Assembly: GCA_016206675.1 (NCBI GenBank)
Contig: JACQRD010000091.1
Coordinates: 1-8,653, forward strand
DNA from: Candidatus Omnitrophota bacterium
Lineage (GTDB): Bacteria > Omnitrophota > Gorgyraeia > Aquiviventales > Aquiviventaceae
DNA: 8,653 nt
Direction of reading: 5' to 3'
The notes under the pieces are model-generated. The model searched no databases and was not told the DNA's origin. It saw only the letters and a list, made by a program, of their open reading frames with translations. Shown here one piece after another: positions 1 to 5,454 of the stretch. Position 1 is the stretch's first letter. Each line of letters starts with the position of its first letter. Made by a program: the position numbers and the translations under genes.

Positions 1-536
1 AAGTCGCGGTCGGTATCTTTTTCGACGACAGCGACGGGCTTAGCAGTATGTTTAGCAAGGATTTCGTTTAACTTCTGTTTTAGCCGAAGGATGTGGCGCG
101 AGGCAATCTCAATTTCCACTGCCTGTCCTTCAATGCCGCCGGCCATAACCTGATGAATAAGGACTTCGGAGTTGGGGAGTGAAAAGCGCTTGCCTTTAGT
201 ACCCGCGGCAAGGAGCAGTGCGGCGCCGGATGCTGCCATGCCGATGCAAATGGTTGAAATATCGTGCTTCAAATATTGCATAGTATCGTAAATTGCAAGA
301 GTGGCCGGCACCGAGCCGCCGGGAGAGTTGATGTAGACGCTGATTTCCTTGTCCGGATCCTCGCTCTGCAAGAACAGCAGCTGGGCGATGATGAGGTTGG
401 AGACGATGTCGTCCACCGGCGTGCCGACAAAGATCACCCGGTCCTTCAACAGCCGTGAATAGATGTCGTAGGCCCGCTCGCCGCGCGGCGACTGCTCCAC
501 CACCATCGGAACCAGCACCTGCCCGTGACTCCTCAT
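1..536 (-). CDS. clpP: ATP-dependent Clp protease proteolytic subunit ClpP, 3' end cut by the window
   Basis: ClpP is the serine peptidase that forms a barrel with ClpX or ClpA and degrades unfolded and tagged proteins in the cytoplasm. 178 complete codons are visible; the family is about 195-210 residues, so roughly 20-30 are missing at the left edge. The family start VVEQSPRGERAYDIYSRLLKDR is clear. The catalytic triad is intact: Ser103 in GMAASGAALLLAAG, His128 in LIHQV and Asp178 in DTDRD, the last codon before the edge. The residue after HQ is Val, where Pro is commoner. I chose the ATG at 536 because AGGGAGGAG lies just upstream; a later Met (residue 11) is possible. It follows tig by 20 nt, the usual tig-clpP order. 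Codon usage changes abruptly near 300: 8 of the first 78 codons end in A or T, against 48 of the next 100 (hand count), so the gene may be mosaic or the contig chimeric. Confidence 0.95.
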   Translation of the reverse strand, partial: MRSHGQVLVPMVVEQSPRGERAYDIYSRLLKDRVIFVGTPVDDIVSNLIIAQLLFLQSEDPDKEISVYINSPGGSVPATLAIYDTMQYLKHDISTICIGMAASGAALLLAAGTKGKRFSLPNSEVLIHQVMAGGIEGQAVEIEIASRHILRLKQKLNEILAKHTAKPVAVVEKDTDRD

Positions 537-556
537 GCGCTCCTCCCTCTCTGCTC

Positions 557-1666
557 TTAGGACGCCTTCGATGATGTCGTTGATTGTGCGCTGCCGTTGG
601 TGACGACGGCCGCGGCCAGCAGCAGGCTCATCGTCTTCTCCTGCCGGATGGCGGAATAGACCGACGGCCACAGCCCTTGGGCATCGAGGATGGCGCGGAC
701 CTCCGCGGGGTCTTTCTTCCATCCTCGGGCCAGCTGCCAGAGCCGCTCCACCAGCTCCTGCTGGGTCACGGCGACCTGCTCCTGCTCGGCGATGCGGTCG
801 ATGATGAAGGAGAGCTTCACGTGCCGCTCGCCCGCCTGGCGCAGCTGCTCGGTGAACTTCGCCGTCTCCTGCTTCGCCTGCTCCTCGGCCACACCGCTGA
901 AGAGCAGCCGCACGGTAAAATCCCGCGTGAGCCGCTCGGTTTGATGGTCCACCAGCCGCGGCGGCACGCTGAAGGCGTGCCGCTTCAGCAGCTCCTCGGA
1001 GAGTGCCGCCTCTTTGGCGCGGGCACTCGCCGCGCGCTTCTGCTCGCGCAGCTTCGCCTCCACGTGCTCCTTCAGCGCGGCCAGGTCCTTCAGCCCCACA
1101 TCCTTCGCCAGCTCGTCATCGAGCGGGGGCACGTGGCGCTCTTTCGGCTGCCCCTCCGCGCCGGGGACTAACTGCGCCGACGACTCCTGCAGCGATTTCA
1201 GCGCCTCCTCCAGCTCCTGCGAGGCCACCGCATCGGAGCCTTCAGGCACGGCGATGCCCTTGTACGGACCCAGCTCGAAGACCGGCTCCACTTCAACCGT
1301 CGCCTCGAACGCCAGCTCCCCGGCCGGGCTGAAGCTGACGGCGCGCACCTCAAACGGTCCCACGGGCTTCAGCTCGTGCGTTTTCGCGGTTTCCTCCAGC
1401 GTGGCCTTGGTGATGCGCTGCAGCGTCTCATCCTGGATGGACTTGCCGTACTGCCGCTCGATGAGATCAGCTGGAGCTTTGCCCTTGCGGAAACCCGGCA
1501 GGGCCGCCTCCCGCTGAAACTCGGCCACGACAGCCTCCCGCACGGGCCGAATCGCCTCCGCCTTGACGCGCAGCTTCAGCGTCTTCTGGCACGGCGCGGT
1601 ATCGGCCACGCTTGAGTCGCCGAACGACACGGCCGGGGTTTTGGGGCGTGCCATTTTACCAAACAT
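557..1666 (-). CDS. tig: Trigger factor lacking the FKBP-type PPIase domain
   Basis: Trigger factor is the ribosome-bound chaperone that meets nascent chains at the exit tunnel. The ribosome-binding domain spans about residues 25-140 and carries the docking signature GFRKGKAP (58-65), then the end of the domain around VEVEPVFELGPYKGIAVP. In full-length family members (about 430 residues) a PPIase domain of about 100 residues follows. Here residues 151-180 are a short, low-complexity linker leading straight into the C-terminal chaperone domain at PLDDELAKDVG. The helical arms run to about residue 350, and the tail is Ser/Thr/Ala-rich. The protein is 369 residues. The ATG at 1666 has GGGAG upstream; an in-frame ATG four codons later (MARPK) is an alternative. 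The residues before the ribosome-binding domain look like an added extension. It lies 12 nt after lptB and 20 nt before clpP, so all three are probably co-transcribed. Confidence 0.92.
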   Translation of the reverse strand: MFGKMARPKTPAVSFGDSSVADTAPCQKTLKLRVKAEAIRPVREAVVAEFQREAALPGFRKGKAPADLIERQYGKSIQDETLQRITKATLEETAKTHELKPVGPFEVRAVSFSPAGELAFEATVEVEPVFELGPYKGIAVPEGSDAVASQELEEALKSLQESSAQLVPGAEGQPKERHVPPLDDELAKDVGLKDLAALKEHVEAKLREQKRAASARAKEAALSEELLKRHAFSVPPRLVDHQTERLTRDFTVRLLFSGVAEEQAKQETAKFTEQLRQAGERHVKLSFIIDRIAEQEQVAVTQQELVERLWQLARGWKKDPAEVRAILDAQGLWPSVYSAIRQEKTMSLLLAAAVVTNGSAQSTTSSKAS

Positions 1667-1678
1667 GCGGGCTCCCGG

Positions 1679-2404
1679 TTACAGGCGGAACTTCTCGCCG
1701 AGGTAGATCTCGCGGGCGCGGGGGTCGGTGATCAGATCGTGCGCGGTGCCGGCGATCAGCACCCGCCCCTCGGCCATGATGTAGGCGCGATCGGTGATCT
1801 CCAACGTCTCGCGGACGTTGTGGTCGGTCAGCAGAATGCCCAGACCGCGGTTGCGCAGCTCGCGGATGATCTCCTGGGCTTCGAAGACGGTGATGGGGTC
1901 GATGCCGGAGAACGGCTCATCCAGCAGGATGAACTGCGGGTTGGTCACCAACGCCCGGGTGATCTCCAGCCGCCGCTTCTCGCCCCCGGAGAGCGTAAAG
2001 GCCCGCTGGCGGGCCAGGTGCGTGATGCCCAGCTCGTTGAGCAGCGCATCCAGCCGTTGCCGGCGCTGCGTGCGGGTCAGCTCCAGCGTTTCAAGGATGG
2101 CCATGATGTTCTGCTCGACGGTCATCTTGCGGAAAATCGAGGGCTCTTGCGCCAGGTAGCCGATGCCCAGCCGGGCGCGCTGGTACATCGGCAGCGGGGT
2201 GAGGTCGCGCCCATCCAGCGTAATGCGGCCGCCGTCAGGAGTAACGTAGCCCACGATCATGGCGAAGGTCGTCGTCTTGCCGGCGCCATTGGGGCCCAAC
2301 AGGCCCACGATCTCCCCCCGGCTGACTCCGATGTCGACCCCGTCGACCACCGGCCGGCCGTCGTACGACTTCACCACCCGCTCGGTCTGCAGGCCGGCCC
2401 CCAT
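1679..2404 (-). CDS. lptB: LPS export ABC transporter ATP-binding protein LptB
   Basis: LptB is the cytoplasmic ATPase of the LptB2FG(C) complex, which extracts LPS from the inner membrane and drives it along the LptC-LptA bridge. The 241-residue length matches the family. All ABC motifs are present: Walker A GPNGAGKTT (37-45), Q-loop Gln86 in YLAQEPSIF, signature LSGGE (138-142), Walker B FILLDEP (158-164) and switch His195 in TDHNVRE. YLAQEPSIFRKMTVEQNI and LLTDHNVRETL are typical of LptB rather than of amino-acid ABC ATPases. Its ATG overlaps the stop of the upstream LpxL-LptC-LptA ORF by one base (TAATG), with GGAG upstream, so translation is probably coupled. The permease genes lptF and lptG are not in this window. 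In many proteobacteria rpoN follows lptB; here tig does. Confidence 0.96.
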   Translation of the reverse strand: MGAGLQTERVVKSYDGRPVVDGVDIGVSRGEIVGLLGPNGAGKTTTFAMIVGYVTPDGGRITLDGRDLTPLPMYQRARLGIGYLAQEPSIFRKMTVEQNIMAILETLELTRTQRRQRLDALLNELGITHLARQRAFTLSGGEKRRLEITRALVTNPQFILLDEPFSGIDPITVFEAQEIIRELRNRGLGILLTDHNVRETLEITDRAYIMAEGRVLIAGTAHDLITDPRAREIYLGEKFRL

Positions 2405-4290
2405 TAGGACTCCGGCGCCTTCGGCTGGTGGGGCAGCGGCACCTTCGGCTTGGATTCCAGCAGCCCGCCGAAGGACAACTGCGCCTGCCCCTCACCCTGC
2501 TGCGGATAAATCAGCAGCGACGGCTTGCCCACCAGGGTGATCTTGCCGATGGCCGGCTCGTACACCGCCTTCTCGCTGAGGGCCGTATTCTGATGCTGGT
2601 GGATGCGCACGCGCCCGATGGCCTCGGCGTAGCGGATGGTGTGGTTGGCTTGATCCAGGTAGGCGATCAGTTTGTCGGAGTAGACGTCGCCGTTGGGGTC
2701 CTTGATGTGGACGTTGTGCTCGAAGGTCGCCACGCCGGTGCCATAATCGAAGGAGAGCGGCCCGTCGCAGGTGATGGTCACCTGGCGGGCCGCCCCGCCC
2801 GAGAGCGGCTCGTGATCGCTGGGGTTGAGCACCATCTCGATATCGGAGGCGATTACCGCCTGTTTCAGCTGGGTCATCCCGCTGAAGCCGCGGCCGCGCA
2901 GCAGCATATGATCGCTTTCGATGCGCACCGGCAGATCCGTGGCCGCTTTGTTCTGATCCGGTATCCAGTACAGCACCGGCGAGAAAAACCAGAGGCCGTC
3001 GTCGGTGTGGATGGTGACGTTGTGCTCCAGGCGGATGTGGCGGTTATTCTGGTTGACTTGGGCGAGGCTGGCGGTCAGATGCGCTTGGCGCACCGGATCG
3101 AAGCCGATGGCGTTCGGCTGGTGGATGGTGACGATGTTCCCCTCCACGGTGGCTCCCTGGCCGTTGAGCTGCCATTTCTTGCTGCCGTCGTCCTGGTAGC
3201 CGGTCAGCGTGAAGCCGCTCATGTGCTGCGTGGCATTTGGAGCACCCGTGGCTGCCGACTCCTCCGTCGTGGCTTGGCTCGTCCGCTTTCCGCATCCAAG
3301 TTCAGCAAACAGCAGACAGCAGACAGCACACAGTGCTAAAGCCATCTGCGACCCTTTCGCTGGCTGCTGTTGACTGTTTGCTGTGTGCTGTGTGCTGTGT
3401 GCTAGTGAGGGTTTGGTTTTCCAGCGACGATGCATCCATACCCAATGGTCGGGGTATCGCGTGATATAGGAAGCCACCACGTCGCTCCAGGCCTGGGTCA
3501 GCTGCTGGATGGCCTCCATCCGATCGGGGCTATCAGGCACGCGCAGCGGCGGCTCCACGATCAGGTGGAAGCGCTTGCCTTCCCGCACGTTGAACACCGG
3601 CACGATGGGGGCGTGGGTCATCACCGACAGGGCCGCCGGCCCCACCGACGTGTAGGCCGGCTGTCCCAGGAAGTCGACGAAGACGCCGTCTAAGCTGTCG
3701 GTGTCCTGATCCGGCAGCATCCCCACAATCTTGTTCTCGCGCAGCAGCTTAGCCACGTCCTTCAGCGAGCCCCGCACCAGCGTGCTGATCCCAAAGCGCC
3801 GGCGCAGGCCGATTAAAAACTGCTCATATTCCGGATACCGCAGCCGCCGGGCCAGCACCTGGCCTTCGAATCCGAGGCTGCGCAGGTACAAGGGCATCAG
3901 CTCCCAGTTGCCCAGATGGCCGGAGACGACGATCGCGCCGTGGCCCTCCGCCAGCGCCTGCCGCAGATGTTCCACCCCATCGCTGGTGATCAGCCGCTGC
4001 AGCCGTGCCGCACTCCATCGCGGCAGCTGAAGCCACTCCATCCCGTTTTGACCAAGGTTCAGAAACATGCGCCGGACGATGCCGCGCCGCTGGGCGGCCG
4101 TCAGCGTCTCGCCGAAGGCCGCGCGCACGTGCTCCAGCGCCAGACGGCGCTGCAGCGGCAGCAGCCCATAGGCCGCCGTCCCGACCAGACGGCCGAAGGC
4201 CCGTGCCAGCTCCAGCGGCAGCCACTGGATGAGGCCGCGCAAGCCCTGGAACGCCAAATAGATAAGCCGTCGACGGATGGGATGTTTCAT
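2404..4290 (-). CDS. lpxL-lptC-lptA: Fused Kdo-lipid A acyltransferase (LpxL/HtrB family), LptC and LptA domains
   Basis: One uninterrupted 628-residue ORF holds three usually separate proteins. Residues 1-294 are an LpxL/HtrB-type late acyltransferase: an N-terminal membrane-proximal helix, the HX4E catalytic motif HLGNWE (125-130), LPDQD (192-196) and the usual C-terminus DHWVWMHRRWKTKP. Residues 295-315 are repeat-encoded (SLAHSTQHTANSQQQ...). Met316 opens a hydrophobic run, LALCAVCCLLFAELGC, that could serve as a signal or anchor, although its lipobox is poor (Glu at -3) and no basic residues follow Met316. Residues about 358-490 match LptC (MSGFTLTGYQDDGSKKWQLNG, then LEHNVTIHTDDGL). Residues about 505-597 match the LptA/OstA fold (CDGPLSFDYGTGVATFEHNV, DVYSDKLIAYLD). 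The start at 4290 has AGGTGGTGGG directly upstream; the ATG at 4317 has no ribosome binding site and its extra residues (MVPPPAGGG) come from leader structure. The product may be two proteins, with LptC-LptA starting at 3345. Confidence 0.88.
   Translation of the reverse strand: MKHPIRRRLIYLAFQGLRGLIQWLPLELARAFGRLVGTAAYGLLPLQRRLALEHVRAAFGETLTAAQRRGIVRRMFLNLGQNGMEWLQLPRWSAARLQRLITSDGVEHLRQALAEGHGAIVVSGHLGNWELMPLYLRSLGFEGQVLARRLRYPEYEQFLIGLRRRFGISTLVRGSLKDVAKLLRENKIVGMLPDQDTDSLDGVFVDFLGQPAYTSVGPAALSVMTHAPIVPVFNVREGKRFHLIVEPPLRVPDSPDRMEAIQQLTQAWSDVVASYITRYPDHWVWMHRRWKTKPSLAHSTQHTANSQQQPAKGSQMALALCAVCCLLFAELGCGKRTSQATTEESAATGAPNATQHMSGFTLTGYQDDGSKKWQLNGQGATVEGNIVTIHQPNAIGFDPVRQAHLTASLAQVNQNNRHIRLEHNVTIHTDDGLWFFSPVLYWIPDQNKAATDLPVRIESDHMLLRGRGFSGMTQLKQAVIASDIEMVLNPSDHEPLSGGAARQVTITCDGPLSFDYGTGVATFEHNVHIKDPNGDVYSDKLIAYLDQANHTIRYAEAIGRVRIHQHQNTALSEKAVYEPAIGKITLVGKPSLLIYPQQGEGQAQLSFGGLLESKPKVPLPHQPKAPES
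3303..3404. repeat. Imperfect palindrome of GCANACA heptamers at the lpxL/lptC joint
   Basis: Two 31-nt arms (3303-3333 and 3374-3404) are reverse complements at 26 of 31 positions, with a 40-nt loop. Each arm is built of tandem heptamers of the form GCANACA (or its complement TGTNTGC). On the coding strand the arms encode AHSTQHTANS and LCAVCCLLFA. The element begins five codons after the natural LpxL C-terminus and ends inside the LptC signal region. It contains no stop in the coding frame, which is why the two genes read as one ORF. Its mode of origin is unknown. Confidence 0.8.
3340..3365 (-). promoter_or_regulatory. Possible internal ribosome binding site and start for LptC-LptA
   Basis: On the coding strand AAAGGG (3357-3352) lies 6 nt before an in-frame ATG at 3345, the right spacing for an internal start giving a 313-residue LptC-LptA protein. 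The site sits in the loop of the larger palindrome and can fold on itself: AGCCA pairs with TGGCT and GCGA with TCGC, leaving AAGGG in the apical loop and the ATG at the stem base. If this start is used, the ORF encodes two proteins with in-frame overlap rather than a true fusion. This is inference from motif and spacing only. Confidence 0.45.
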
Positions 4291-4293
4291 CCC
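4279..4293 (-). promoter_or_regulatory. Small hairpin around the lpxL start codon
   Basis: The bases GGGATG-AAA-CATCCC on the coding strand form a perfect 6-bp hairpin with a 3-nt loop that includes the ATG at 4290. It competes with the 17-bp helix formed by 4289-4305 and 4432-4448, since both use the GGGAT. The two pairings could be alternative states of the leader. This is a short palindrome and may be coincidental. Confidence 0.4.
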
Positions 4294-4448
4294 ACCACCT
4301 GCCGGAGGCGGCACCATACAGATAGAACAACGATGGAAGATGGCTGAACTTTCGCGACACGTGGGGTGCCGCCTGGCCAGACCAAAAGGGTTTCTCCGTG
4401 TTTTCTGGCCGTCCCGCCTTGTGGCGGGACGCCGGCAGGTGGTGGGAT
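4289..4448 (-). promoter_or_regulatory. Structured 5' leader: four-way junction that sequesters the lpxL ribosome binding site
   Basis: Read on the transcribed strand, 4448-4432 pairs perfectly with 4305-4289 over 17 bp (CCGGCAGGTGGTGGGAT and its complement). Inside are three perfect hairpins: 4430-4423 with 4418-4411 (GTCCCGCC/GGCGGGAC, loop ACAA), 4410-4404 with 4381-4375 (GGCCAGA/TCTGGCC, 22-nt loop) and 4374-4365 with 4315-4306 (AGGCGGCACC/GGTGCCGCCT, 49-nt loop). Only C4431 is unpaired at the junction, so 42 bp stack with no mismatch. A 5-bp contact between the second and third loops (4401-4397 with 4361-4357) is also possible. The closing helix contains the Shine-Dalgarno sequence and the A and U of the lpxL start codon. 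It resembles no riboswitch family I know. A mobile palindromic element (REP- or MITE-like) is the main alternative. Confidence 0.6.
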
Positions 4449-4472
4449 CATGGCTTCAATGCACAAACGCTT

Positions 4473-4501
4473 ATGATACGCTTCGTCGAGGGGATGGTCA
4501 A
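4473..4501 (-). promoter_or_regulatory. Predicted sigma70-type promoter for the lpxL-lptC-lptA-lptB-tig-clpP operon
   Basis: On the minus strand TTGACC (4501-4496) matches the -35 consensus at 5 of 6 positions. After exactly 17 nt, TATCAT (4478-4473) matches the -10 consensus at 5 of 6. Transcription would start near 4466, about 175 nt before the lpxL start and about 18 nt before the structured leader. It is the best promoter match I found in the window. Confidence 0.65.
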
Positions 4502-4536
4502 GATTTGTGAGGGGAAACGAGGCGAAACGCAGGATG

Positions 4537-4601
4537 GTTCGTTGTGCATAGTTCGGAGTTCGGTGAGTCGTCCCATTGGCTAAGAACTACGGACAACGAA
4601 C
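4537..4601. repeat. Intergenic palindrome built of GTTCG-type words
   Basis: Arms 4537-4554 and 4584-4601 (GTTCGTTGTGCATAGTTC and near-complement) pair at 16 of 18 positions around a 29-nt loop. Extra copies of the word (GTTCGGAGTTCG at 4551-4562, TCCGAAC at 4602-4608) allow other pairings. It lies about 31 nt downstream of the helix-turn-helix gene's stop codon. There is no following T-run on the minus strand, so it is not a standard intrinsic terminator, although it could slow or end transcription. It shares the word TAGTTCG with the element at 7696-7810. Confidence 0.7.
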
Positions 4602-4631
4602 TCCGAACGAGGGAAGCGGATTTGCTACGGA

Positions 4632-4835
4632 TTACGCGGAGTGGCGGTTCATCTGGGTCTCAAGCCACTCATCCAGCACATCGCGCTTGAAACGCCACTG
4701 GCCGCCGATTTTCGCAGCCGGCACCCGGCCTTCGCGAGTGAGCTTGTAGACCGTCATGACGTGCAGCCCGAGGTACTTAGCGACCTCGCGCAGCGTCATA
4801 ATCTGCTCGTTATGGACCGTCCCGTTTTTCTTCAT
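4632..4835 (-). CDS. Excisionase-type (HTH_17/MerR-like) small DNA-binding protein
   Basis: This is a 67-residue protein whose body, MTLREVAKYLGLHVMTVYKLTREGRVPAAKIGGQWRFKRDVLDEWLETQ, is a textbook excisionase-family winged helix-turn-helix. The recognition helix is around HVMTVYKLTREG, followed by the wing (AAKIGGQWRF) and the helix DVLDEWL. Such stand-alone domains occur both in mobile elements and as chromosomal regulators; no integrase or phage gene is nearby. I chose the ATG at 4835. A TTG at 4871 would extend it, and an ATG at 4799 (MTLREV) would give the bare domain. No Shine-Dalgarno sequence precedes 4835, and a possible -10 box ends 6 nt before it, so the mRNA may be leaderless. The gene sits alone between the Kdo genes and the lpxL promoter. 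Its target is unknown; the adjacent promoter is a natural candidate. Confidence 0.85.
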   Translation of the reverse strand: MKKNGTVHNEQIMTLREVAKYLGLHVMTVYKLTREGRVPAAKIGGQWRFKRDVLDEWLETQMNRHSA

Positions 4836-4841
4836 GGCGCA

Positions 4842-4871
4842 AGTATGCCATATCCGATCTAAAATCTGCAA
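4842..4871 (-). promoter_or_regulatory. Weak candidate promoter for the helix-turn-helix gene
   Basis: The 88-nt gap after kdsC is clearly more AT-rich than its surroundings. On the minus strand TTGCAG (4871-4866) and CATACT (4847-4842, preceded by an extended -10 TGG) are 18 nt apart. This would place the transcript start on or next to the A of the ATG at 4835. The -35 match is only 3 of 6, so the call rests on the extended -10, the AT-richness and the absence of a ribosome binding site. Confidence 0.3.
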
Positions 4872-4923
4872 ATCTTTTACAATTTCTTACGTATCTTCGG
4901 CAATCCCAACCCTTTGATGACAA

Positions 4924-5454
4924 TTATTGATAACGCTGGAGGACTTGCTCGGCGAGGCCTTTGGCCTTGAGGATCAGGTCGACCACCTCGCGGACGGCTC
5001 CGCGGCCTCCGGCCCGGTGGGTGACGTAGTGGCTGACCCGCTTGATCTCATCGACCGCGTTGGGCACCGCCACCGCCAGGCCCACCCGCAAGGCGATCGG
5101 CAGCTCCATGACGTCGTCGCAGATGGCGCAAACCTGCTCATCGGCGACCCGGAAGCGTTTGAGCATCTGCTCGTAGACCGGCAGCTTGATCAGCTGGCCC
5201 TGCACCAGGAAGTCCACCTTCATCTCCTGGGCGCGGCGCTTGACCAGCTTGGATTTCCGCCCGCTGATGATGGCGGACTTCAGGCCGACCCGGTGCCAGA
5301 AAACCAGGCCGGCGCCGTCCTGCACGTCGAAGCTTTTCAGCTCATCGCCGTGCTCGGCGTAGATGATGCGGCCGTCGGTGAGCACCCCATCGACATCCAC
5401 CAGCAGCACGCTCACCTTGGAGGCGCGCGCGGTCAGCTCCTGTGACAGGCTCAT
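4924..5454 (-). CDS. kdsC: 3-deoxy-D-manno-octulosonate 8-phosphate phosphatase KdsC
   Basis: KdsC removes the phosphate from Kdo 8-phosphate, the third Kdo step, in the cytoplasm. The 176-residue length matches these cap-less HAD phosphatases, which act as tetramers. HAD motif I is DVDGVLTDG (20-28, nucleophile Asp20 and acid/base Asp22), motif II is SGR (64-66), the motif III lysine is probably Lys90, and the family tail THRAGGRGAVREV is present. Motif IV reads CDDVMELP (112-119) where GDDxxD is usual: the glycine is Cys and the last Asp is Glu. The carboxylates that bind magnesium are kept, so activity is likely. Its ATG overlaps the stop of the upstream ATPase gene by 4 nt (ATGA), with GAGG about 10 nt upstream. 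It ends the kds transcription unit; the next gene is 88 nt away. Confidence 0.95.
   Translation of the reverse strand: MSLSQELTARASKVSVLLVDVDGVLTDGRIIYAEHGDELKSFDVQDGAGLVFWHRVGLKSAIISGRKSKLVKRRAQEMKVDFLVQGQLIKLPVYEQMLKRFRVADEQVCAICDDVMELPIALRVGLAVAVPNAVDEIKRVSHYVTHRAGGRGAVREVVDLILKAKGLAEQVLQRYQ

Noticed and set aside
584..2407. Long open frames on the plus strand opposite tig and lptB, and similar frames opposite the other genes
   Set aside because: They lie antisense to clear conserved genes, have low-complexity Arg/Ala/Pro/His-rich translations typical of GC-rich shadow frames, and show no recognisable domain.
3303..3404. CRISPR-like array
   Set aside because: The repeats are 7-nt words with no spacers, and the arms are inverted rather than direct repeats.
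4291..4317. Start of the LpxL ORF at the ATG at 4317
   Set aside because: No ribosome binding site precedes it and the nine extra residues are encoded by the leader helices; 4290 has a good Shine-Dalgarno sequence.
4411..4430. Intrinsic terminator at the GTCCCGCC-TTGT-GGCGGGAC hairpin
   Set aside because: There is no T-run after it on either strand, and it is part of the larger junction.
4289..4448. Cloverleaf-like fold as a tRNA or tRNA-like gene
   Set aside because: The outer helix is 17 bp, the loops are 4, 22 and 49 nt, and there is no T-loop, anticodon arm of 5 bp or CCA end.
4289..4448. Transposon copy with clear target-site duplication around the 17-bp inverted repeat
   Set aside because: The flanks (TTTC on the left, CATG on the right) show no convincing direct duplication. 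A mobile origin is kept only as an alternative.
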